DNA from: Actinomycetes bacterium
GTDB taxonomy: Bacteria > Actinomycetota > Actinomycetes > Jiangellales > Jiangellaceae
DNA: 41,935 nucleotides
NCBI GenBank assembly: GCA_021793295.1
Contig: JAJYTA010000017.1
Coordinates: 1-41,935 of the forward strand
Direction: 5' to 3'
The position numbers and the translations under genes were made by a program. This document shows, in pieces, positions 15,891 through 25,575 of this stretch (its first letter is position 1; each line of letters begins with the position of its first letter). The notes below the pieces were generated by a model that was not told the origin of the DNA, ran no database searches, and was given only the letters and a program-made list of their open reading frames with translations.

Positions 15891-16888
15891 CGCGTTCCGC
15901 GCTCGGCGTACTCAGCGATCGCGTCGATGTTCTCCGACGTGATGAACGACGGCCCGGTCAGCACCGGCTGCCCGCCGCCGATGTCGTGGCCGTTGGTCAC
16001 CTGTAGCCACAGGCCGCTGACGGCGAGGTAGCCCTGCAGGTAGGGCTGCTGATCCACCGCCCACAGCACGTCGCCGCTCTCGATGGCGCTCACCAGCTCG
16101 GCGTTGGTGTCGAACGTGACCACCTGCGCGTCGGAGCCGGCGTCGGCCACCGATTGCACCGCGGTGACGGCGAAGGGCGCGCCCAGTGTGAGCACCCGTT
16201 CGATCGACGGATCCTCGGCGAGCTTGGCCTGAATGGTCGAGCGGACCGACGGCATGTTCGTGCCGTCGACGTAGAGCTTCTCCATGGTGCCGGTGAACGT
16301 CGCGGCGGCGCCGTCGCACCGGGCCTCCAACGACACGCTGCCCTGCTCGTGGATGACACACAGCACCTGCGACACGCCTGCTTCACTCAAGCGTTCGCCC
16401 GCCGCTTGCCCGGCCACGGTCTCGTCCTGGCCGAAGAACATGATCGCGCCGGCATCCTGCCAGGCGTCTTGTCCGGCGTTCAGCGCCACCACCGGGATAC
16501 CGGCCGCGACGGCCCGTTCGACGGCCGGGCCCATGGCGTCGGGTTTGGACATGGTGACGGCGATGCCGTCGACGTCGGAGTCGATGGCGTTCTGCACGAG
16601 GTTCGCCTGCTCGGCGGCCTCGGGGCTGTTGGAGTAGGCGAGCTCGACGTTGTGGCGCGCCGCGGCTTCCTCCGCACCGTTGCGCACGATGGTCCAGAAC
16701 GTGTCGCCGGGTGCTTCGTGGGTGATGAAGGCGATGGTGTGTTCCGCCGGACCGGAACCGCCCCCGCCACCACCCTCGTCGCTGTCTTCTTCGGCCTCAC
16801 GCCCGCCAGAGCTGCTGCATGCGGCCAGCAGCGCGAGGCCTGCCAGGCCCGCGAGCATGCGGTGTGCACGGCCGTGTCGTCTCGCCAT
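15887..16888 (-). CDS. Sugar ABC transporter substrate-binding lipoprotein (RbsB type)
   Basis: 333 residues. The signal peptide MARRHGRAHRMLAG ends in lipobox LAAC, then a Ser/Gly/Glu-rich tether (GGREAEEDSDEGGGGGG) and a periplasmic-binding-protein-like fold (TIAFITHEAPGDTFW, DSDVDGIAVTMSKPDAM, GIPVVALNAGQD). The start is ATG 16888 with GGAG at the right distance; an upstream in-frame start adds a charged tail that would spoil the signal. It captures the sugar outside the cell for the next two gene products. Its place directly after mmsA makes inositol the most likely ligand; other cyclitols or ribose-like sugars cannot be excluded. Confidence 0.93.
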   Translation of the reverse strand: MARRHGRAHRMLAGLAGLALLAACSSSGGREAEEDSDEGGGGGGSGPAEHTIAFITHEAPGDTFWTIVRNGAEEAAARHNVELAYSNSPEAAEQANLVQNAIDSDVDGIAVTMSKPDAMGPAVERAVAAGIPVVALNAGQDAWQDAGAIMFFGQDETVAGQAAGERLSEAGVSQVLCVIHEQGSVSLEARCDGAAATFTGTMEKLYVDGTNMPSVRSTIQAKLAEDPSIERVLTLGAPFAVTAVQSVADAGSDAQVVTFDTNAELVSAIESGDVLWAVDQQPYLQGYLAVSGLWLQVTNGHDIGGGQPVLTGPSFITSENIDAIAEYAERGTR

Positions 16889-16933
16889 GGTGGATCTCCT
16901 CACTCGCCGGTGAACGGATACCACTGTGATGGA

Positions 16934-18430
16934 TCATGACGTCGTCGGGAAGTGGTAACTGGCACCTGCTGGATGATCCACCGACGGCCAGCGGGACGTG
17001 ACGACCTTTGCGCGGGTGTAGAAGGCGACGCCCTCGGGCCCGTGGATGTGCGATTGCCCGAACAGCGAGTCCTTCCACCCGCCGAACGAGTAATACGCCA
17101 TCGGCACCGGGATGGGCACGTTGATGCCGATCATGCCCACCTGCACACCGCGCTGGAAGCGCCGCGCCGCCGAACCGCTGGAGGTGAAGATCGCGGTGCC
17201 GTTGCCGTACGGGTTGGCGTTGATCAGCGCGATGGCGTCGTCGACGGTGTCGGCACGCACGACCGAGAGCACCGGGCCGAAGATCTCCTCACGGTAGACG
17301 TCCATCTCCGGGGTGACCTGGTCGAGGACCGTCGGCCCGACCCAGAACCCGGCGTCGTGGCCCGGCACGGTCAACCCGCGGCCGTCCACGGCCAACCGGG
17401 CTCCTTGCGCCTCGCCGGTCGCGATCAGCCCGGTGATGCGATCCCGCGCGGCTGCCGTGATGACCGGGCCCATCTCGCTCGAGTCGTCCCGCCCGGGACC
17501 CACGCGCACTTCGGCCGCCTTCGCGGCCACCGCCTCGACCACCTCGTCAGCGCCGTCCCCGACGGTGACTGCGGCCGAGATCGCCATGCAGCGCTCCCCC
17601 GCCGAGCCCATCGCCGCGGCGACGAGATGGTCCGAGACGTAGTCGACGTCGGCATCAGGCAACACGACGGCGTGGTTCTTCGCTCCACCCAGCGCCTGGA
17701 CCCGCTTTCCGGCCATGGTCGCGCGCTCGTGGATGTAGCGCGCGATCGGTGTCGAGCCCACGAACGACACCGCGTCGACGCCGTCGTGATCAAGAATCGC
17801 GTCGACCGCGGTCTTGTCGCCGTGCACGACGTTGAACACGCCGTCGGGCAAGCCCGCTTCGGCCCACAACCGGGCAACGATCACCGACGCCGACGGGTCG
17901 CGCTCACTGGGCTTGAGTACGAAGGCGTTACCGCAGGCGATGGCCACCGGATGCATCCACATCGGCACCATGACCGGGAAGTTGAACGGCGTGATGCCGG
18001 CGACCACGCCCAGCGGCTCCCGGAAGCTGAACACGTCGACCCCGGTCGACACCTGGTCGGAGTACTCGCCCTTGAGCAGCTGTGGGATGCCGCAGGCGAA
18101 CTCGACCACCTCGAGCCCGCGCTGCACCTCGCCGAGGGCGTCGGAGACGACCTTGCCGTGCTCGTCGGCGATGGTCTCAGCCAGCTCGCGCGCATGCCGG
18201 CTGACCAGGTCGCGGAAGGCGAACAGCACCTTGGTGCGCGTGCTCAGTGATGTCTGCGCCCATGCGAGACCGGCCTGCTGCGCCGAACGGACGGCGGTGT
18301 CGACGTCGGCAGGCTCGGCGAGCAGGACCTCGGCCTGCTGCTGGCCGGTCGCGGGGTTCCACACCGGCGCGGTCCGGGTGGACTCCGCCGCCGTGGGCTT
18401 GCCGTCGATCCAGTGCTCGATCGTTCTCAT
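16934..18430 (-). CDS. mmsA: CoA-acylating methylmalonate-semialdehyde dehydrogenase (MmsA/IolA)
   Basis: Oxidises malonate semialdehyde (the inositol route) or methylmalonate semialdehyde (the valine route) to acetyl-CoA or propionyl-CoA with NAD and CoA, the last step of inositol catabolism. 498 residues, the expected length. The N-terminus IEHWIDGK, TPFNFPVMVPMWM (Asn150), QALGGAKNHAVV and GSAGERCMA with catalytic Cys281 are hallmark MmsA segments, as is the C-terminal YSFGGWKDSLFGQSHIHGPEG. ATG 18430 is chosen since it opens the canonical N-terminus; the longer frame adds 13 unconserved residues. It lies 52 bases after iolD and 45 before the binding-protein gene. Confidence 0.95.
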   Translation of the reverse strand: MRTIEHWIDGKPTAAESTRTAPVWNPATGQQQAEVLLAEPADVDTAVRSAQQAGLAWAQTSLSTRTKVLFAFRDLVSRHARELAETIADEHGKVVSDALGEVQRGLEVVEFACGIPQLLKGEYSDQVSTGVDVFSFREPLGVVAGITPFNFPVMVPMWMHPVAIACGNAFVLKPSERDPSASVIVARLWAEAGLPDGVFNVVHGDKTAVDAILDHDGVDAVSFVGSTPIARYIHERATMAGKRVQALGGAKNHAVVLPDADVDYVSDHLVAAAMGSAGERCMAISAAVTVGDGADEVVEAVAAKAAEVRVGPGRDDSSEMGPVITAAARDRITGLIATGEAQGARLAVDGRGLTVPGHDAGFWVGPTVLDQVTPEMDVYREEIFGPVLSVVRADTVDDAIALINANPYGNGTAIFTSSGSAARRFQRGVQVGMIGINVPIPVPMAYYSFGGWKDSLFGQSHIHGPEGVAFYTRAKVVTSRWPSVDHPAGASYHFPTTS

Positions 18431-18482
18431 CGTCCTCGGTCCTTCCTCGACTTCTGGAGACTTGTCCACCCTTCCGAGCCCG

Positions 18483-20402
<1,920 letters not shown>

Positions 20403-20423
20403 AGCGCTCCTCCACTCTCCCCG

Positions 20424-20477
20424 GTGATCGTTGGCACCTTCTGGTCGCTATTCCAGCCAGTTCGCGCCAATGATCAC
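20424..20477. repeat. Palindromic element, copy 2
   Basis: Arms GTGATCGTTGGC (20424-20435) and GCCAATGATCAC (20466-20477) differ from perfect pairing at one position. The right half shares TTCGCGCCAA-GATCAC and a CTGG centre with the copy at 7204-7257. It lies between iolB and iolD and supplies the iolB stop codon. Confidence 0.7.
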
Positions 20478-21355
20478 GACTCGGTGCTGCTGCTCAGCGG
20501 CAGGCGCGGGTCCGGCTGCTGATGCTCCCACTCGTCGCGGACCCACGCGTGCGCCGGATCGTCGCGGATCAGCCACTCCCGGTTCTGCCCCGGTCCGGCC
20601 ATGACGTTGAGGTAGTACAGGTGGTAGCCGGGTGCGGCGACGGACGGGCCGTGCCAGCCGTGCGGAATCAGGACGACGTCGCCGGTGTGTACTTCGGCCA
20701 GGACGTCGATCGGGCGCTCCGGGGTGCCGTACACCCGGTGAAAGGCGAACCCGTCCCCGCCAGGGCCACCGCTGACCTCGAAGTAGTAGATCTCTTCCAG
20801 GTCCGACTCCACGCCCGGTACGTCCTGGTCGTGCTTGTGCGGTGGGTAGGACGACCAGTTGCCCGACGGCGTGATGACCTCCACGGCGATGAGCCGGTCG
20901 GCCTCGAACTCGCCGGCGGAGCCGAAGTTGTTCACCTGCCGGGTCGCGTTGCCGCGGCCGCGGACCTCGACCGCGATGTCCTCGGCCGCGCGATACCGTG
21001 CCGGCAACCGTCGGGTGCATCGCGCCGCGGGCAGGGCGAACCGGCCGCCGTTCTCGGAGGTGACGACGACGTCGGCGTCACGCGGGACGTACACGGTGTC
21101 GCTGACCCGGCTGAAGACGTCTCGCCGCCCCTGAATCGTGAACGGCTCGCCGTCGCAGGTCACCGTGCACGACCCGGCGAGAGGAAGGACGAACATCTCC
21201 TCCTCGCCGGTCGCGAAGGCGTGGCTGCCTCCGGCCGGTAGCTCCAGCACGCGCAGCGACGTCCACGCCCAGCCGTCGACGTTGGCCGGCGTGAGCTCGA
21301 CGGTGAACGGGCCGCTGCCGGCGCTGCCGGCCGGCCGGTAGTAGGTGTCATTCAC
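20474..21355 (-). CDS. iolB: 5-deoxy-glucuronate isomerase (IolB)
   Basis: Isomerises 5-deoxy-glucuronate to 2-deoxy-5-keto-gluconate in inositol catabolism. 293 residues, bicupin KduI/IolB fold. Recognisable segments are WTSLRVLELPAGGSH, EEEMFVLPLAGSC, SSYPPHKHDQD (metal-binding His residues), LEEIYYFEV, and VLIPHGWHGPSVAAPGY. The start is GTG 21355 (GTG AAT GAC) preceded by AAGGAGAGGG at good spacing. The C-terminal end, SSSTES, is encoded partly by a palindromic element that also gives the stop codon, so the last residues may have been altered by its insertion. Confidence 0.96.
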   Translation of the reverse strand: MNDTYYRPAGSAGSGPFTVELTPANVDGWAWTSLRVLELPAGGSHAFATGEEEMFVLPLAGSCTVTCDGEPFTIQGRRDVFSRVSDTVYVPRDADVVVTSENGGRFALPAARCTRRLPARYRAAEDIAVEVRGRGNATRQVNNFGSAGEFEADRLIAVEVITPSGNWSSYPPHKHDQDVPGVESDLEEIYYFEVSGGPGGDGFAFHRVYGTPERPIDVLAEVHTGDVVLIPHGWHGPSVAAPGYHLYYLNVMAGPGQNREWLIRDDPAHAWVRDEWEHQQPDPRLPLSSSTES

Positions 21356-21401
21356 GTGTGTCCCTCTCCTTCCGCGCCCCTTCTGGACGTGCGGTCGGTG
21401 C

Positions 21402-22289
21402 TCACAGCAGGCTCACCGCGGTGTCGACGGCGGCAGCCACGTCGCCGTCCGGCGGGTAGAGCAGGGTCCGGCCGACCATCAGGCCCTTGGCCGTCGGCAG
21501 TCGCAAGACCTTCTCCCACTGCCGGAACGCCACGTCCGGATCGTCGGGCACCTCACCGCCCAGCAGTACGGCCGGCAGCGTGGAGGCGGCCAACACCCGC
21601 TCCATACCGTCGGGATCGTCGTCGACCACCGGCAATTTCAGCCAGGTGTAGGCCGACGTGGTGGCCAGCCCGGAGGCGATGGCGACCGACCGGACGACCG
21701 CATCGGTCGACAGGTCGTTGCGTACGCGGCCGTCGACCCGTCGCGCGATGAACGGCTCGACCATCGCGGTACGACGGCGTGCGGCCAGCTCGTTCACCGC
21801 CTGCGCGCATGCGTGCAGGGCCCCCGCGGTAGCCGGGTCCTCGAAATCGATACGCAGGAGCATCTTGCCCATGTCGAAGCCCATCGCCTCGATGCCCGCG
21901 GCGTCGTAACCGGTGAACCGGTCGTCGATCTCGAACGCCGCGCCGGCCAGCCCGCCCCGGTTCATCGAGCCGACCACGACCTTGCCGTCCAAGGCGCCGA
22001 GGAGCAGCAAGTCCTCGAGGATGTCTGCCGTGGCCAGCACGCCGTTGACGCCGGGCCGTTCCAGGGCGACGAGCAGGCGGTCGAGCAGCTCGCCCCGGTC
22101 GGCCATCGCCATCGGGTCGCGGCCGGCGCCCAGCGCTCCGCGAGCCGGGTGGTCGGCGGCGATCACCAGCAACTTGCCGGAGGGGCCGACCAAGCTGTCC
22201 GGCCGGACCCGCCGGGCCGCAGCCTCGGCGATCGCCTCCGGCCGGCTGACCCGCTGCTCGACGATCGAACGGACACGTTCAGCGGACAC
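21402..22289 (-). CDS. Cgl0159-like (beta/alpha)8 aldolase, candidate IolJ function
   Basis: 295 residues of the Cgl0159/DeoC-LacD type barrel family. Family features visible are LLVIAADHPARGALG, NGVLATADILEDLLLLG, VVGSMNRGGL, GFDMGKMLLRID, a conserved-looking TWLKLPVVDD with a Lys suited to Schiff-base chemistry, and LPAVLLGGEVPDD. I choose GTG 22289 (GGAGGAG upstream, 11-base overlap with iolC); the extra frame to 22454 is shadow of iolC. Every other step of the iol route is present in this operon except the aldolase that splits 2-deoxy-5-keto-gluconate 6-phosphate, so I infer this gene supplies it. The function is not proven by motif alone. Confidence 0.8.
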   Translation of the reverse strand: MSAERVRSIVEQRVSRPEAIAEAAARRVRPDSLVGPSGKLLVIAADHPARGALGAGRDPMAMADRGELLDRLLVALERPGVNGVLATADILEDLLLLGALDGKVVVGSMNRGGLAGAAFEIDDRFTGYDAAGIEAMGFDMGKMLLRIDFEDPATAGALHACAQAVNELAARRRTAMVEPFIARRVDGRVRNDLSTDAVVRSVAIASGLATTSAYTWLKLPVVDDDPDGMERVLAASTLPAVLLGGEVPDDPDVAFRQWEKVLRLPTAKGLMVGRTLLYPPDGDVAAAVDTAVSLL

Positions 22290-23226
22290 CGGCGCTCTCC
22301 TCCAGGAACGTGGACACCTCGGCGGTGGTCGGCATGGCATCGGAGCAGGCGAGCCTGGTCGCGACGATGGCTCCGGCAGCGTTGGCGAAGCGCACACAGG
22401 CCTCCAACGGCGCGCCGGACAGCAGCATGTGGCACAGCGCTCCGCCGAAGGCATCGCCGGCGCCGAGCCCGTTGAGGACCTCGACGGTGATGGGCGGGAT
22501 GTCGTAGCTGCCGGTGTCGTCCACGGCCAGGACCCCGTGTGGACCGCGCTTCACGATGGCGGTGGCGACGCCGAGCTCGCGCAGTGCCGCAGCGGCCTGT
22601 TCAGGGTCGCGGGTGCCGACGGCGGTCTCGCATTCGTCGAGGTTGCCCACGGCGACCGTGGCGTGGCCCAGCGCGGCTCGGTAGTGGACTCGAGCGGCCT
22701 CGCGCGACTCCCAGAACATCGGGCGGTAGTCCAGGTCGAACACCGTGTGACCACGGCGCCCGCGCGCTTCCAGCGCCCCGAGCGTGGCCGAACGGCTCGG
22801 CTCCTGGCACAGCCCGGTGCCGGTCATCCAGAAGATCTGCGCTGATCGCACCGCATCCAGGTCAACCTCGCCGGGGCCGATCTGCAAGTCCGGCGCCGTG
22901 GGCGTGCGGCCGTAGAAATAGATCGGGAAGTGGTCGGGCGGAAAGATCTCGCACAGCGTCACCGGCGTCGCCAGCGACGGCACCGACGTGACGAAACGGT
23001 CGTCGACCCCATAGCCCTGCAGCGCCTGATGGACGAAGCGGCCGAGCGGGTCGTCGCCGGTGCGCGTGATGACCGCCGAACGACGCCCGTGCCGGGCTGC
23101 GGCGACTGCGACGTTGGTCGCCGAGCCGCCGAGATACTTGGTGAAGCTCGTGACATCTTCCAGCCCGACGCCACTCTGGTTCGGGTAGATGTCGACACCC
23201 ACCCGGCCCATCGTCAAGACGTCCAT
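22279..23226 (-). CDS. iolC: 5-dehydro-2-deoxygluconokinase (IolC), PfkB family
   Basis: Phosphorylates 2-deoxy-5-keto-gluconate with ATP. 315 residues. The N-terminus MGRVGVDIYPNQSGVGLEDV is the signature IolC start, and GGSATNVAVAAARHG (from residue 33) is the substrate-binding glycine loop. FDLDYRPMFW is typical for IolC. The PfkB active-site motif NGLGAGDAF ends with catalytic Asp258. ATG 23226 is chosen because it opens the conserved N-terminus after AAAGG. It overlaps the end of iolG by 13 bases and the aldolase gene by 11, indicating translational coupling. Confidence 0.96.
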   Translation of the reverse strand: MDVLTMGRVGVDIYPNQSGVGLEDVTSFTKYLGGSATNVAVAAARHGRRSAVITRTGDDPLGRFVHQALQGYGVDDRFVTSVPSLATPVTLCEIFPPDHFPIYFYGRTPTAPDLQIGPGEVDLDAVRSAQIFWMTGTGLCQEPSRSATLGALEARGRRGHTVFDLDYRPMFWESREAARVHYRAALGHATVAVGNLDECETAVGTRDPEQAAAALRELGVATAIVKRGPHGVLAVDDTGSYDIPPITVEVLNGLGAGDAFGGALCHMLLSGAPLEACVRFANAAGAIVATRLACSDAMPTTAEVSTFLEESAGVR

Positions 23227-24269
23227 GTCGCACCTTTCGAAGAATCGGGGTGGTCGGTACCGTCCCCGCTCGTTGCTCGTACCTCGTCGATGGTGACCGG
23301 GCGGCGTTCCCGCCTGGACCGGGTCGCGGCCTCGGCGACGTAGAAGCTCTCCAGGGCGTCGGCGACCGTGCACGCGCTGGCGGCAGCGCCCCGGGCCACC
23401 TGGATGAAGTGGTTGATCTCGGCCTCGTAGGCCGCCTCGAATCGCGGCCAGAACTCCCGGAACGCCGGGCCCGCGGGAAACTTCACCGCGGGCTCGGCCG
23501 ACACGAGCGGGGCGTGCTCGTCGAGCCCGACGACGTACGTGGCCGCCGTCCCGGCGATTTCCATCCGCACGTCATAGCCGGCGCCGTTGTACCGCGAGCC
23601 GGACAGGGTGGCCAAGGTGTCGTCGTCGAGCGTCAGCACCGCCGCGGACTCGTCAACGTCGTCGTTGGCCCCGAACACCTCGGCACCTCGGTTCGCGCCG
23701 GTGGCGTAGACCTCCACCACCTCGTGTCCCGTCACCCATCGCAGCATGTCGAAATCATGCACGTGGCAATCACGGAAGATGCCGCCCGAAGTCGGGACGT
23801 ACTCCGGTGGCGGCGGTGCGGCATCGGCGGTGATGACGTGGGCGCGGCGCACCTCGCCCAGCGCTCCGGACCGGACGGCTTCACGCGCGGCCACGTAGCC
23901 GGCGTCGAAGCGACGCTGGAAGCCGATCTGGTTCGGCACGCCGGCGGAGCTCACTTCGTCGAGCACTCGCAGGGTGCCCGCGACGTCGACCGCGACCGGC
24001 TTCTCGCAGAACACGGGCAGTCCCGCGCGAGCCGCGGTGATCAGCAACTCGGCATGGGCCGAGGTGTCGGCGGCGATGATCACGGCGTCGACGTCGCGGA
24101 AAACATCGTCGGAATGCTCGAGCGCCTCGGCGTCCAGCGCCTGGGCAACCGCGCGAGCCCGGGCGGGCACCGCATCGGCGATGCGCAACGTCGTGACCTG
24201 CGGGTGGCGTCGTACGACCTGAGCATGTGCGGCTCCGATCCGACCTACGCCGACCAGCCCCACCCGCAT
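23214..24269 (-). CDS. iolG: Inositol 2-dehydrogenase (IolG), Gfo/Idh/MocA family
   Basis: NAD-dependent oxidation of myo-inositol to 2-keto-myo-inositol, the first catabolic step. 351 residues. Rossmann motif GLVGVGRIGAAHA at the N-terminus, AEPV-type motif FCEKPVAVD, and the IolG active-site region QIGFQRRFDAGY and IFRDCHVHDFDMLRWVTG with Lys/Asp/His catalytic residues. Of two nearby ATGs I prefer 24269, which stands six bases after GGGAGGA; ATG 24275 touches that site. First gene of the iol operon, under a promoter whose likely -10 (TAATAT) is directly followed by the CAGGACATATGTCCTG palindrome. The extra frame upstream crosses the operator and is not real. Confidence 0.94.
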   Translation of the reverse strand: MRVGLVGVGRIGAAHAQVVRRHPQVTTLRIADAVPARARAVAQALDAEALEHSDDVFRDVDAVIIAADTSAHAELLITAARAGLPVFCEKPVAVDVAGTLRVLDEVSSAGVPNQIGFQRRFDAGYVAAREAVRSGALGEVRRAHVITADAAPPPPEYVPTSGGIFRDCHVHDFDMLRWVTGHEVVEVYATGANRGAEVFGANDDVDESAAVLTLDDDTLATLSGSRYNGAGYDVRMEIAGTAATYVVGLDEHAPLVSAEPAVKFPAGPAFREFWPRFEAAYEAEINHFIQVARGAAASACTVADALESFYVAEAATRSRRERRPVTIDEVRATSGDGTDHPDSSKGATWTS

Positions 24270-24283
24270 GTGCATTCCTCCCA

Positions 24284-24302
24284 CAGGACATATGTCCTGA
24301 CA
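24284..24302. promoter_or_regulatory. Composite operator at iolG: LacI-type palindrome overlapping IolR-like site D
   Basis: CAGGACATATGTCCTG (24284-24299) is a perfect 16-base palindrome. Its right half continues into TGTCCTGACA (24293-24302), a full KGWCHTRACA match identical to operator C. The site lies over the expected transcription start of iolG, just before its ribosome binding site. Confidence 0.65.
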
Positions 24303-24375
24303 TATTAACAACGCGTCGACAGCATATGCACCACCGCTGCCGGGCTCGGGCTATCGTGAACACATATTCACTACC

Positions 24376-24394
24376 CAGGACACGTGTCAGGACG
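24376..24394. promoter_or_regulatory. Operator before the LacI gene (CAGGACACGTGTCAGGAC)
   Basis: The palindrome GACACGTGTC at 24379-24388 sits in CAGGACA-CG-TGTC context, sharing the CAGGACA half-site with the iolG palindrome. It also contains TGTCAGGACG, a one-mismatch IolR-like site. It is 9 bases before the LacI-gene ATG, so autoregulation is likely. Confidence 0.55.
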
Positions 24395-24402
24395 GGGACG
24401 CG

Positions 24403-25446
24403 ATGACGGAGCATCACCGCGGTTCGGTCACTCTCATGGACGTCGCTGCCCGGGCAGGCGTCTCGCTGGCCACGGCCTCGCGCGCACTCAACGGCAGCAA
24501 CCGTAAGGTCGGCGACGCCCTGCGTCAGCGCGTCGTCGACGCCGCGACCAGCCTGAACTATGCCCCCAACGCCCAGGCACAGGCGATGGCACGCGGCCGG
24601 ACGAACGTCATCGGACTGGTCGTGCACGACATCGCCGACCCATACTTCTCCTCCATCGCCGCAGGCGTCATGGAGGCCGCCGAGGGTCACCATGTCCTGG
24701 TCACGCTGGCCAGCACATTACGCCGGCCCGAGCGCGAGATCGACTACGTGGTGGCGCTGCGTGGACAGCGCAGCCGGGCGGTCATCCTGGCCGGTAGCCG
24801 CGTCGACGACGAGCCGCGGGCTACCGCCTTGAAGCGTGAGCTCGAGGCCTTCGAAGACTCCGGCGGCACGGTGGTCGCGATCACGCAGAACAAGCTGCCG
24901 GTCGACACCGTGGTCATCGAGAACCGGCGCGGGGCGCGTGCGCTGGCCGCCGCCCTGGTCGGGCTGGGCTACCGCAGATTCGCCGTCCTCGCCGGACCGG
25001 ACGAGCTACTCACCGCTCGCGACCGCGTACTCGGGTTCCGCGACGGGCTGCGCAAGAACGACCTCGACCTGCCCCGCGACGCCATCGTGCACGGAGCCTT
25101 CACTCGCGACGGCGGTTACCAGGCGATGCAGGAACTGCTCCCCCGCGTCGGCGAGTTCGACTGCGTCTTCGCCGTCAACGACGTCATGGCCATGGGCGCC
25201 ATGGCGGCTTGCCGCGAGGCCGGCGTCGAGGTCCCCGGCGACGTGGGCCTGGCCGGATTCGACGACATCAGCACATTGCGCGACGTGTATCCAGCGCTGA
25301 CCACGGTGCGCCTTCCCCTCGAGAAGGTCGGCGCCACCGCCTTCGACCTGGTGCAAAGCGCCGCGGAGCGCGACAAACCCCGAACGCGGCGGATCAAGGG
25401 CGAAGTCGTCCTCCGCCAGAGCACCCGCGACACCTCGTCCGCCTGA
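24403..25446 (+). CDS. LacI-family transcriptional regulator
   Basis: 347 residues. The N-terminal helix-turn-helix and hinge are VTLMDVAARAGVSLATASRALNG (residues 9-31) followed by LNYAPNAQAQAMARGRTN. The rest is a periplasmic-binding-like effector domain (VIGLVVHDIADPYFSSIA, VFAVNDVMAMGAMAAC, GLAGFDDIST). It is divergent from iolG, with two related palindromes between them, so it probably represses iolG and itself. It may also act on the downstream Gfo/Idh-DUF993-TIM trio, which has a classic LacI-type site of a different sequence. The ligand is not readable; inositol or a pathway intermediate is the natural guess. Confidence 0.92.
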   Translation: MTEHHRGSVTLMDVAARAGVSLATASRALNGSNRKVGDALRQRVVDAATSLNYAPNAQAQAMARGRTNVIGLVVHDIADPYFSSIAAGVMEAAEGHHVLVTLASTLRRPEREIDYVVALRGQRSRAVILAGSRVDDEPRATALKRELEAFEDSGGTVVAITQNKLPVDTVVIENRRGARALAAALVGLGYRRFAVLAGPDELLTARDRVLGFRDGLRKNDLDLPRDAIVHGAFTRDGGYQAMQELLPRVGEFDCVFAVNDVMAMGAMAACREAGVEVPGDVGLAGFDDISTLRDVYPALTTVRLPLEKVGATAFDLVQSAAERDKPRTRRIKGEVVLRQSTRDTSSA

Positions 25447-25533
25447 TCAGCCCGCACAGCGACGCGGGCCGGGGGTGACACCGGCCACGCCGCTGACAGC
25501 TTGCGCCCGGACAGCGCCTGCCTCTACCGTGTG

Positions 25534-25547
25534 GGCAAGCGCTTTCC
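25534..25547. promoter_or_regulatory. LacI-type operator (GGCAAGCGCTTTCC)
   Basis: A perfect AAGCGCTT core with GC-centred symmetry, 29 bases before the dehydrogenase start. This is the classic LacI/CcpA-like half-site spacing. It differs from the CAGGACA palindromes near the LacI gene, so a different LacI protein may bind it. Confidence 0.6.
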
Positions 25548-25575
25548 GAGCGCGTGGCACACCAACGGAGGGTTC

